Source of the DNA: Lentisphaeria bacterium UBA1791
Lineage (GTDB): Bacteria > Verrucomicrobiota > Lentisphaeria > Victivallales > Victivallaceae
Direction of reading: 5' to 3'
DNA length: 64,000 nucleotides
NCBI GenBank assembly: GCA_002314455.1
Contig: DCFZ01000030.1
Location: forward strand, 1 to 64,000
In this document: in pieces, positions 57,399-64,000 of the stretch
Position numbering within the stretch: the first letter of the stretch is position 1
Layout: every line of letters begins with the position of its first letter
Program-made: the position numbers and the translations under genes
Notes under the pieces: generated by a model
Database searches by the model: none
Seen by the model: only the letters and a program-made list of their open reading frames with translations
Told to the model about the DNA's origin: nothing

Positions 57399-59216
57399 AT
57401 GAGAGCGCTTTTTTTTCTGACGCACCGGCGGCTGACGCTGACGGCGTCGCACCTGCGCCGGAAAATGGGCGAACGCGCGTTGATCATCGTTCTTTCCATC
57501 ATGATCGGCGTCGGCGCCGCATTGGCGGCGGCGGCGTTGCACACGCTCGTCGATAAACTGGAAAAACTCGGCATCTGGTTCGATTCCTCCCCCGATCTGT
57601 GGCACGGCAAATTCACTTGGATCGGGATCGTGATGTTCGTCCCCTTTCTCGGACTTCTGGCGTCCTTTTTATTTCAAAGATTATGCACGGGCCCGCGTTA
57701 TGCCAAAAGTCTCAGCCCGTTGATCCTCGCGCTTTACCGGCGCAAGACGTGGATTCAATTCCGCGAAGTCTTTACCCATTTGATTTCCAGCGCGTTCGCA
57801 GTCGGCGCCGGCGGTTCCGCCGGGCTGGAAGCTCCGAGCGTGCTTTCCGGCGCGGCGATCGGTTCAACCAGCGGCGCGCTCTTCAAGATCGACCGCCGTC
57901 ACAAGTTGTTGCTGATCGGCTGCGGCGCGGCGGCGGCGATTTCCGCGATCTTCAACAGCCCCATCGGCGGCGTGCTCTTTGCCGTCGAAGTGTTGTTGCC
58001 GCATTTCAGCGTCGGCGCGCTCGTGCCGATGTTGATGGCAAGTGCCGTCGCGACGGTCACGTCGCGCATCATTTTCCCGTCGGGCGGAGTCCCGATGGTC
58101 GAAGCGGCGGCGGCGTGGAAACTTTCGGCGGTGCCGTGGTATTTCCTGCTCGGCGTCATCACCGCCATCGTCGGCGTTTACGTCATCAAGGGCAATTATT
58201 TATTGAGCGGATTTCTGCGCCGCCAGCTCCCCAACGCGTGGCATCGGCTCTTTGTCGGCGGCTTTCTGCTCTGCGTGTTGTTGACCGTCTTTCCGCCGTT
58301 GCGGGGGCAGGGGTACCGTTTCATCAGCTGGGCGTTCGACGGCCATACCGACCGTTTGATCGCGTCGGCGCCGCTTCTGGAATTCCTCTCGCCGGCGTGG
58401 CGGTTGGCGCTCATTTTGCTCGCCGCGATCTTTTTGAAGTCCATCGCGTCGGTGCTGACGGTCGATTCCGGCGGCGACGGCGGGATCTTTGCGCCGTCGA
58501 TGTTCATCGGGGCGTTTGCGGGATTCGCCTTTGCGCACGGCTTGAATTTAACGGGCGTCGTCGAGTTGAACGAGGCGAATTTTCTCGTCGTCGGTATGTG
58601 CGGCGTTTTCACCGCGGTGATGCGGGCGCCGCTCACCGGCGTCTTTCTGATCGCGGAAGTCTGCGGCGGCTATGCGTTGCTTGTGCCGCTGATGATCGTT
58701 TCGGCGGTTTCGTGGGTCGTTTCGCGCTATTGGGAACCCAATTCGATCTACCGCAAGGTGCTGGTGGAAAATCACCTCATTTCCGACGATCCCGATCGGG
58801 CGATGCTCCAGCGGCTGCCGGTGCGGCTCAACCTCGATGTGCGCGCGGTGCGGCTGCGCCCGGAAATGCGCTTCGCCGAAGTCGCCGCCGCGATCGCCGC
58901 TGCGCCCAAGATGATGGTCTATCCGGTCGTCGATGAAAAGAATCATCTGCTCGGCACGATCCGGCGCGCGGCAATCACGAGCGCGTTGCTCGACCCCGTT
59001 GTCGCGGAAAATCTCGTCGTTTTCGATCTGATGAAAAAGGTGCGCAGCAGCGTCAGCGCCGACGACGATCTTGCGACGGCGATGGAAAAGATGGAAAAGT
59101 ACCAGTTTGAATTTCTGCCGGTCGTCGACGACGACGGCTTTTTCCGCGGATTCGTTTTCCGCAACGAGATCTTTGAGCAATACCGCAAGCTGGTGCGCGA
59201 AGCGCAAAGTTTCTGA
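57399..59216 (+). CDS. ClC-type chloride channel/transporter with CBS domains
   Basis: 605 aa from the ATG at 57399 (GGAG upstream). About 12 membrane helices: the helix-D type motif GAGGSAGLEAPSVLSG (gating Glu retained, though the usual GREGP context is changed), the helix-N motif GGDGGIFAPSMFIGAF, and helix ends such as GVFTAVMRAPLTGVFL. A C-terminal pair of CBS domains occupies about residues 470-600 (MMVYPVVDEKNHLLGTIRRA; FEFLPVVDDDGFFRGFVFRN). Likely an H+/Cl- antiporter or fluoride-insensitive channel with nucleotide-sensing CBS. Its stop abuts that of the DUF721 gene. Confidence 0.88.
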   Translation: MRALFFLTHRRLTLTASHLRRKMGERALIIVLSIMIGVGAALAAAALHTLVDKLEKLGIWFDSSPDLWHGKFTWIGIVMFVPFLGLLASFLFQRLCTGPRYAKSLSPLILALYRRKTWIQFREVFTHLISSAFAVGAGGSAGLEAPSVLSGAAIGSTSGALFKIDRRHKLLLIGCGAAAAISAIFNSPIGGVLFAVEVLLPHFSVGALVPMLMASAVATVTSRIIFPSGGVPMVEAAAAWKLSAVPWYFLLGVITAIVGVYVIKGNYLLSGFLRRQLPNAWHRLFVGGFLLCVLLTVFPPLRGQGYRFISWAFDGHTDRLIASAPLLEFLSPAWRLALILLAAIFLKSIASVLTVDSGGDGGIFAPSMFIGAFAGFAFAHGLNLTGVVELNEANFLVVGMCGVFTAVMRAPLTGVFLIAEVCGGYALLVPLMIVSAVSWVVSRYWEPNSIYRKVLVENHLISDDPDRAMLQRLPVRLNLDVRAVRLRPEMRFAEVAAAIAAAPKMMVYPVVDEKNHLLGTIRRAAITSALLDPVVAENLVVFDLMKKVRSSVSADDDLATAMEKMEKYQFEFLPVVDDDGFFRGFVFRNEIFEQYRKLVREAQSF

Positions 59217-59618
59217 TCAGATCACGGTCAACTTTAATTCACGGCAGAAATTTTCCCCGAGCACGCGGTTGATCTTTCCCTTGAGCAGATCGAGCGACGG
59301 ACGCAATTCCGTTACCATCGCGCTGTGGCGCACCCCGAGCACGACCACGTGATCGTGACAACCGACGACTTTCGCCAGCCGGGCGACGGTCTTGCCGGCG
59401 ATCGTTGCCCATTCGGTCTCGAGTTTGGTGAAATCGGCGGCGTCAACCGAGAGGATCTCGTCGGAAATGTCGTGGAGGATGTCGCCGAGTGCGCGCGGTT
59501 GCGACGTGTGGGCGGCGATTTCCGTTTCGGCGCGTTCTTCGCCGTACCAGTCGGCGAGCAACCGGAAGGTCGTGCGCCTTCTTTTGAGCTGTCGGACTTT
59601 GCTGCGGGCGAACGCCAT
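59217..59618 (-). CDS. DUF721 (DciA-like) protein
   Basis: 133 aa. It belongs to the DUF721 family, whose founding member DciA loads replicative helicase in bacteria without DnaC/DnaI. The C-terminal ~90 residues have the family look (EWATIAGKTVARLAKVVGCH; VVVLGVRHSAMVTELRPSLD; LLKGKINRVLGENFCREL). The N-terminus is basic (RSKVRQLKRRRTTFR). The helicase link is by family, not by its own context; no dnaB or dnaA is nearby. It overlaps neither neighbour. Confidence 0.8.
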   Translation of the reverse strand: MAFARSKVRQLKRRRTTFRLLADWYGEERAETEIAAHTSQPRALGDILHDISDEILSVDAADFTKLETEWATIAGKTVARLAKVVGCHDHVVVLGVRHSAMVTELRPSLDLLKGKINRVLGENFCRELKLTVI

Positions 59619-59619
59619 A

Positions 59620-59988
59620 TCAGAAGTTGGTCTTGAGACCGAACATATACGCCGGCAGCAGCAAGGCGTGAAACGCCATCTTGACCGGCGCGATACAACC
59701 GCGGAAAAAGTTAATCAACCCGGTGCGGAAATATCCCCACGGCCAAAGGAAAAGCATCTGGCAGATGCCCAGCGGCATGCGCAGAATGCGGAAGGCGTCT
59801 TTGAAGACCCAGCCGCTGGAGCGCGCAAGGTTGCCGAGCCCGCGCACGACGTAAGGCGACGCCGCTTTGGCGGCGCGCAACGCGATCGGGGCGATGATGC
59901 CGAGGGTGATCGGGTCGATCGCCTGCGCCTGCGGCATCATCACGAATGTCAGCGAAAGAATGAGAAAAAGGATGCGGATTCTTTTCAT
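59620..59988 (-). CDS. Small exported/membrane protein of unknown function
   Basis: 122 aa. Signal-like start (MKRIRILFLILSLTFVMMPQ, cleaved about AQA) followed by a second hydrophobic zone (GIIAPIALRAAKAASPYVVR) and an amphipathic stretch (ILRMPLGICQMLFLWPWGYF). It may be a membrane-associated helper. Its strong promoter is at 59997-60025, and the stop is 1 nt before the DUF721 start. No family recognised. Confidence 0.6.
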   Translation of the reverse strand: MKRIRILFLILSLTFVMMPQAQAIDPITLGIIAPIALRAAKAASPYVVRGLGNLARSSGWVFKDAFRILRMPLGICQMLFLWPWGYFRTGLINFFRGCIAPVKMAFHALLLPAYMFGLKTNF

Positions 59989-59996
59989 AATGTCAA

Positions 59997-60025
59997 AATA
60001 TACCGCATCTCGTGAGCCTTGTCAA
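59997..60025 (-). promoter_or_regulatory. Promoter of the small exported protein/DUF721 pair
   Basis: On the minus strand TTGACA, 17-bp spacer, TATATT, 8 bp before the ATG at 59988, so the transcript would be leaderless or nearly so unless the start lies further in. Confidence 0.75.
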
Positions 60026-60056
60026 GATGAATTTGGCAAAAAGCGTATTCTTTTTC

Positions 60057-60085
60057 TTGACAAAGAAGAAAAAAGGGGTTATATT
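60057..60085 (+). promoter_or_regulatory. Promoter of corA
   Basis: Perfect TTGACA, 17-bp spacer, TATATT. The start site near 60092 leaves a leader of about 234 nt. Confidence 0.85.
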
Positions 60086-60092
60086 TTTTTAT

Positions 60093-60325
60093 AACGGCGG
60101 CAAATTGTTCTGATTTGCCGGAAAGAGAAACATCAACCAAGGCTGGAGTATATGAGCAGTAACAGCGACGACGCAGTTCCCCGACGGTGCAAAGCCGGAG
60201 CGGGCGCATCATTTCCGGCCGGGATCCCGATCCGGTAAATTCCTGCGCTTTGCCCTCCGGCTTTCCGCCGTTTCCAATTGCGACCTGCCGGGATTCTTTC
60301 CCGGCGAAAACGGAGGGTTTAAACA
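60093..60325 (+). promoter_or_regulatory. Structured 5' leader of corA (possible riboregulator)
   Basis: Three helices are visible: CGGCAAAT/ATTTGCCG (60098-60105 with 60113-60120) right at the 5' end; AAAGCCGGAG/CTCCGGCTTT (60191-60200 with 60255-60264) enclosing smaller GC hairpins; and GCCGGGA/TCCCGGC (60287-60293 with 60299-60305) just before the GGAGGG ribosome-binding site. The last one could hide or expose the site. No known Mg2+ riboswitch core was recognised; a metal-responsive switch is a hypothesis. Confidence 0.5.
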
Positions 60326-61276
60326 ATGTTGAAATGCTATGATCTTGTGGACGGGCGCGTCCAGATCTGCCCCGACGGACAACTCGGGCTGATTCAGGTG
60401 TACAGTGCGCCGTCCGACGAGGAAAAACGCTATCTGATCGAGCAGTGCGGCATCGACGAGCACACGCTTGCGTCTGCACTCGACGAAGATGAGATCAGCC
60501 GTATTGAGTACGAACCGACTCACATTGCCGTCATTATGAAGCGGCCCCGCAACTGTCAGGTCGACCGCAGAATGACGTTTCGCGTGTCATCGATCGGCGC
60601 CTTTCTTTTCAAGGACCGCATCATCGTGTTGCAGGCGGATTCGATGCCGCTCTTTGAACACGGCAGAATGCCGTTGCGCGGCAATACGATCCAAGGGGTG
60701 TTGCTCCGTCTGCTCCACCACGCGACGGCGCACTTTTTACAGCATTTGCGCATCATCCGCAACATTTCAGACGAGATCGAGACCAAGATCGAATTTGCGG
60801 TGACCAACAAGAGTCTGGTCAATATGTTTTCGCTGTTGAAAAGTCTGACCTACTACGAATCGGCGACGAGCGCCAATCAGGTTTTGCTGTTGCGGCTCCG
60901 CAACGACGCCAGACGCATCGGATTCAACGAGGAAGAGGAGGAATTTCTCGAGGACATTTCGGTCGAAAACAAACAGTGCGACAACCTCGCCAACATCTAC
61001 GCCGGCATTTTGACCGGCATGTCCGACGCGCGCGTTTCGGTCGTCAGCAACAATCTGGCGGTCATCATGAAGTACCTCGCGATCATCAACGTGGTCTTTA
61101 TGCCGCTCACGGTCATCACCGGCTTGGGCGGCATGTCGGAATTCACGATGATGACCGACGGCATCTGGTGGCCCCACGCCTACAGCGCGCTGGTGCTCGG
61201 TATGCTGTTGATCGGCTATATCACGTATCTGCTCGTGCGGCGCATCGGCGCCGCGCCGACCGGGAAAAGGCGGTGA
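60326..61276 (+). CDS. CorA-family divalent cation transporter, GMN motif altered
   Basis: 316 aa. The soluble alpha/beta part has the usual CorA features (LIEQCGIDEHTLASALDEDE; EYEPTHIAVIMKRPRN), and the coiled stalk and two C-terminal membrane helices (NLAVIMKYLAIINVVFMPLT; YSALVLGMLLIGYITYLLVR) are in place. The pore signature normally reads GMN before the loop; here it is GLGGMSEFTMM, i.e. Gly-Met-Ser. Mg2+ uptake is therefore less certain, as GMN mutants usually lose transport; other metal selectivity, as in ZntB-like relatives, is possible. AGGG upstream of the ATG is a good ribosome-binding site. Confidence 0.85.
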   Translation: MLKCYDLVDGRVQICPDGQLGLIQVYSAPSDEEKRYLIEQCGIDEHTLASALDEDEISRIEYEPTHIAVIMKRPRNCQVDRRMTFRVSSIGAFLFKDRIIVLQADSMPLFEHGRMPLRGNTIQGVLLRLLHHATAHFLQHLRIIRNISDEIETKIEFAVTNKSLVNMFSLLKSLTYYESATSANQVLLLRLRNDARRIGFNEEEEEFLEDISVENKQCDNLANIYAGILTGMSDARVSVVSNNLAVIMKYLAIINVVFMPLTVITGLGGMSEFTMMTDGIWWPHAYSALVLGMLLIGYITYLLVRRIGAAPTGKRR

Positions 61277-61279
61277 AAT

Positions 61280-61786
61280 ATGACGCAACGCAAAAAGAAA
61301 GCTGATTTCCGCCGCCGTTACAGCGAAAAACGGGGGCATTACAAGCGCCTTTTCAATTACACGACGCTGGGGATTGCGCTTCTCGTCGTGTTCGCCGCGT
61401 TGGCGGTCAACGCTTCGGGCGGCGTTCTGTGCGGAGAGACGTGCGGCAGTTTCGCCGGGTGGGTGCTCGTCGTCATCGGTTATGTGCCGCTTTTGGCGCA
61501 CGCCCTTGCGCGCGTCGCGTTTGGCGGAGCCTTCGTCGTCATTCCCTCGTCGGCGTGGCACCTTGCCGTCGCCGATCTCGTTTTCCTTGCTTTCAGCTGG
61601 GCGCTGGTGCGCTGGATCGCGCGCAGTCATTCGTCGGAATTTCTGCGCCGGGCGTGGCATCTTGCGCTGATCCTCTTTTGCTGGGGAGCGTTTCAGTTGA
61701 CGACCTTTGCGCTGGCGACTTTGTGGCGGCAGGGCGGCGTGCACGATACGGCACAGCATTACCGGCATTGTGCCGGAAAACGCTGA
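61280..61786 (+). CDS. Hypothetical membrane protein downstream of corA
   Basis: 168 aa with four hydrophobic segments (YTTLGIALLVVFAALAV; FAGWVLVVIGYVPLLAH; LAVADLVFLAFSWALVR; HLALILFCWGAFQLTTFALA) after a basic N-terminus (KKKADFRRRYSEKRGHYKRL). It begins 3 nt after corA and is probably cotranscribed. Two Cys in the periplasmic-like loop (CGETC) could form a disulfide. No family recognised. Confidence 0.65.
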   Translation: MTQRKKKADFRRRYSEKRGHYKRLFNYTTLGIALLVVFAALAVNASGGVLCGETCGSFAGWVLVVIGYVPLLAHALARVAFGGAFVVIPSSAWHLAVADLVFLAFSWALVRWIARSHSSEFLRRAWHLALILFCWGAFQLTTFALATLWRQGGVHDTAQHYRHCAGKR

Positions 61787-61833
61787 TCCGGCGGAAAAAT
61801 AGATTTTTCTCGCGTTTCGCGCGCCTGCGCGAC

Positions 61834-61862
61834 TGGCAAAAAGCGGAACCTGATGCTATATT
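61834..61862 (+). promoter_or_regulatory. Promoter of aspS
   Basis: TGGCAA, 17-bp spacer, TATATT, 65 bp before the ATG at 61928. Confidence 0.6.
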
Positions 61863-61927
61863 AAATCATAATAGCCGTATCAGGTTTTTTTGTGCCCATT
61901 TCAACAACTCGAAAAAGGAGTGTTTCT

Positions 61928-63715
61928 ATGTTTCGTACGCATACTTGCGGCCAGTTGCGCAAAAGCGACGTCGGCAAGAAAGTCCGGCTTTCCGGCTGGA
62001 TCCACAGTGTCCGCGACCACGGCGGCATCATCTTCATTGATTTGCGCGATCATTACGGGCTCACTCAGATCGTCATCGATCCCGAGTGTTCGTTCTATCA
62101 GGCGCTCGACAAATGGCGCGTTGAGTCGGTCGTCCGCTTCGACGGCGAAGTTGTCGCCCGTTCGGCGGAAACCGTCAACCCGAAACTCGCTTCGGGCGAG
62201 ATTGAAGTCCGTGCGACCGACATGGAAATGCTCGGCGAAGCGGATGTGATCCCCTTTCAGGTTGCCAAGGACGACAGCGCGCCCGAGGCGTTGCGCCTGA
62301 AATACCGTTTCCTCGATCTGCGCCGCGAAGCGTTGCACAAAAACATCGTGCTCCGCAGTCAGGTGATCGCGGAAGCGCGCCGCTATATGATCGAAGCGGG
62401 CTTCACCGAATACCAGACCCCGATCCTAACGGCGAGCAGTCCGGAAGGCGCGCGCGACTACCTCGTGCCGTCGCGTCTGCACCCCGGCAAGTTCTACGCG
62501 TTGCCGCAGGCGCCCCAGCAGTTCAAGCAATTGCTGATGGTGTCGGGCTTCGACCGTTATTTCCAGATCGCGCCCTGCTTCCGCGACGAGGATGCCCGCG
62601 CCGACCGCAGTCCCGGCGAATTTTATCAGCTCGACGTCGAGATGAGCTTCGTCGATCAGGATGAAATTTTTGCGATCCTCGAAGGGTTGATCGCGCACAT
62701 TTTCACCAAGTTCAGCACCAAGAAATTTTCCGGCGTGCCGTTCCCGCGGATTCCCTACCGCGAATCGATGCGCCGTTTCGGTTCCGACAAGCCCGATCTG
62801 CGCAACCCGCTCGAAATGGTCGACGTCACCGAGATTTTCCGCAACTGCGGTTTCAAGGCGTTTGCCGGCTGCGTTGAAAACGGCGGCGTCGTCCGCGCGA
62901 TCAAGGCGCCCAAGGTGGTCGACAAGCCGCGCAAGTTCTTCGACGATATGATCGGCTTCGCGCAGGAAAACGGCGCCAAGGGCATGGCTTACATCATCTG
63001 GACGGGCGACACGCAGAAAAGCCCGATCGTCAAATTTTTGACGCCGGAGATTCTCGACACCCTTAAAAAAGTCTGCGCGGTCGAAGACGGCGACGCCCTC
63101 TTTTTCCTCGCGGATAAGGAAAAGGACGTGCAGAAAGTCGGCGGCGCGGTCATCCCCGAGCTCGGCAACAAGCTCGATCTGATCGACCACAACGAATTCC
63201 GCTTCTGCTGGATCGTCGACTTCCCGATGTTTGAGCGGGACGAAGAGACCAACGAGATCATTTTCTCGCACAATCCTTTCTCGATGCCGCAGGGCGGCAT
63301 GGAGGCGCTTCAGACCCGCGATCCGCTGGATATTCTCGCGTGGCAGTACGACATCGTCTGCAACGGCATCGAGCTTTCCAGCGGCGCGATCCGCAACCAT
63401 CGCCCCGACATTATGTACAAGGCGTTTGAGATTGCCGGTTACGAGCGTGAGACGGTCGACCGCAAATTCGGCGGTATGATCAGCGCGTTCAAGCTCGGTG
63501 CGCCTCCGCACGGCGGCATCGCCCCGGGCATCGACCGCATGGTGATGTTGCTCGCCGACGTGCCCAACATCCGCGAAGTGATCGCCTTCCCCTTCAACCA
63601 GCAGGCGGAAGACTTGATGATGAATGCGCCGAGCGAAGTGACGATCAAACAGCTCCGCGAATTGCACATCGAAGTCAAGTTGCCGAAAAAGCCGCTTCCC
63701 GCCGAGGAAAAGTAA
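61928..63715 (+). CDS. aspS: Aspartate--tRNA ligase
   Basis: 595 aa, the size of bacterial-type AspRS. Start chosen at 61928 (MFRTHTCGQLRKSDVGKKVR) with AAGGAG 9 nt upstream. An OB-fold anticodon-binding domain (about residues 1-110), class II catalytic core (LKYRFLDLRREALHKNIVLR; QAPQQFKQLLMVSGFDRYFQ; the motif 2 loop FRDEDARADR), a bacterial GAD insertion, and motif 3 near the end (GAPPHGGIAPGIDRMVM). It charges tRNA-Asp with aspartate in the cytoplasm. Confidence 0.96.
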   Translation: MFRTHTCGQLRKSDVGKKVRLSGWIHSVRDHGGIIFIDLRDHYGLTQIVIDPECSFYQALDKWRVESVVRFDGEVVARSAETVNPKLASGEIEVRATDMEMLGEADVIPFQVAKDDSAPEALRLKYRFLDLRREALHKNIVLRSQVIAEARRYMIEAGFTEYQTPILTASSPEGARDYLVPSRLHPGKFYALPQAPQQFKQLLMVSGFDRYFQIAPCFRDEDARADRSPGEFYQLDVEMSFVDQDEIFAILEGLIAHIFTKFSTKKFSGVPFPRIPYRESMRRFGSDKPDLRNPLEMVDVTEIFRNCGFKAFAGCVENGGVVRAIKAPKVVDKPRKFFDDMIGFAQENGAKGMAYIIWTGDTQKSPIVKFLTPEILDTLKKVCAVEDGDALFFLADKEKDVQKVGGAVIPELGNKLDLIDHNEFRFCWIVDFPMFERDEETNEIIFSHNPFSMPQGGMEALQTRDPLDILAWQYDIVCNGIELSSGAIRNHRPDIMYKAFEIAGYERETVDRKFGGMISAFKLGAPPHGGIAPGIDRMVMLLADVPNIREVIAFPFNQQAEDLMMNAPSEVTIKQLRELHIEVKLPKKPLPAEEK

Positions 63716-63718
63716 ACG

Positions 63719-64000
63719 ATGAAACGTCTGCTCGCTTGTTTGTTTGCGTGGATAAGCAGTTGTTTTTCGCTTTTTGCGGCGGAAACCGTATTGCTGAAAA
63801 TGATTCCGGAAACAACGGCGGGCGCGTTGTATTTCAATGTTCGGACTCTGGCGCAATCAGACGATTGCGCCAGATGGGCGCACACCAGCTTTTTTGCCGG
63901 CGACAAAACGCAACCCAACAGCGGCATTGAGGAGTTTCTGATCTATACGACCTCGAAGCCGAAGGTGATGAATGCGGCGCTGGTGCGGCTTTCCGCGCCG
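63719..64000 (+). CDS. Exported protein, C-terminus beyond the window
   Basis: 94 residues visible and the frame is still open at the window edge. It begins 3 nt after aspS with a signal-peptide-like start (MKRLLACLFAWISSCFSLFA, probable cleavage near AAE). The rest (YFNVRTLAQSDDCARWAHTS) is not recognised. A perfect 12-bp inverted repeat lies inside it (63847-63874). Confidence 0.6.
   Translation, partial: MKRLLACLFAWISSCFSLFAAETVLLKMIPETTAGALYFNVRTLAQSDDCARWAHTSFFAGDKTQPNSGIEEFLIYTTSKPKVMNAALVRLSAP

Noticed and set aside
60093..60325. An M-box or c-di-AMP riboswitch upstream of corA
   Set aside because: The conserved AGGUGAGGCUCC (M-box) and the ydaO core sequences are not found. Structure is present but unassigned.
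1..64000. CRISPR arrays
   Set aside because: The only short tandem repeats with regular spacing are coding repeats (60 and 327 bp) and phage end boxes; there are no repeat-spacer arrays and no cas genes.

Overview
The window looks like a chromosome piece of a Victivallis-type bacterium (Lentisphaerota/Verrucomicrobiota). That placement is an inference. It rests on a very large secreted polysaccharide-processing gene set, a characteristic family of ~900-residue exported proteins, an S1/AspRS housekeeping background, and a uniform TTGACA-N16/17-TATATT promoter type. No 16S gene is present to confirm it.

Region 1 (1-~14.7 kb) is the right-hand part of a Mu-type transposable prophage. Head genes run leftward and leave the window: a coiled-coil gp25-like protein, a gp26-position protein, gp27-like, gp28-like terminase, gp29-like portal, gpG-like and gpF-like with a toxin-like tail. 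A repressor/Cro pair sits on a divergent control region (7017-7163). The rightward early operon encodes Gam, MuA-like transposase, MuB-like ATPase, GemA and accessory genes, and ends in a strong terminator at 14.5 kb beside GGCACACTC repeats that probably mark the right end. A nested-hairpin RNA element lies at 13562-13664.

Region 2 (14.7-26.8 kb) is host core: tRNA-Ser(GGA), two degenerate M24 peptidase paralogs flanking a MATE and a DMT transporter, a LysM lipoprotein, tRNA-Arg(CCU), a double-SBP lytic transglycosylase coupled to an HExxH protein, and an SLC12-like transporter.

Region 3 (26.9-55 kb) is a carbohydrate region. Three paralogous exported proteins (904, 904 and 1056 aa) share a ThuA-like front, a beta-rich middle and a TIM-barrel-like C-terminal part with an invariant YRDMDG...EG(M/Q)NP signature. 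Around them are ROK and GntR/LacI-type regulators, a DegT aminotransferase, rhamnose and fucose mutarotases, an amidohydrolase, a 1066-aa glycosidase-like protein, a beta-sandwich sugar-binding-like protein, a GH20-like protein, a NodB-like deacetylase and sugar-type transporters. Two inverted copies of a ~270-320 bp multi-hairpin element (34143-34464 and 45818-46087) bracket 11.4 kb of it. Two proteins are built of near-perfect tandem repeats (RTX-like, 109 aa; YRDSSGRITGT type, 20 aa).

Region 4 (55-64 kb) is housekeeping: rpsA, a ClC-type channel, a DUF721 protein, a CorA-type transporter behind a structured leader, aspS, and the start of an exported protein cut by the window edge.

The best candidates for something undescribed are the three-paralog enzyme family with its cluster, the inverted multi-hairpin repeat, and the phage nested-hairpin RNA.
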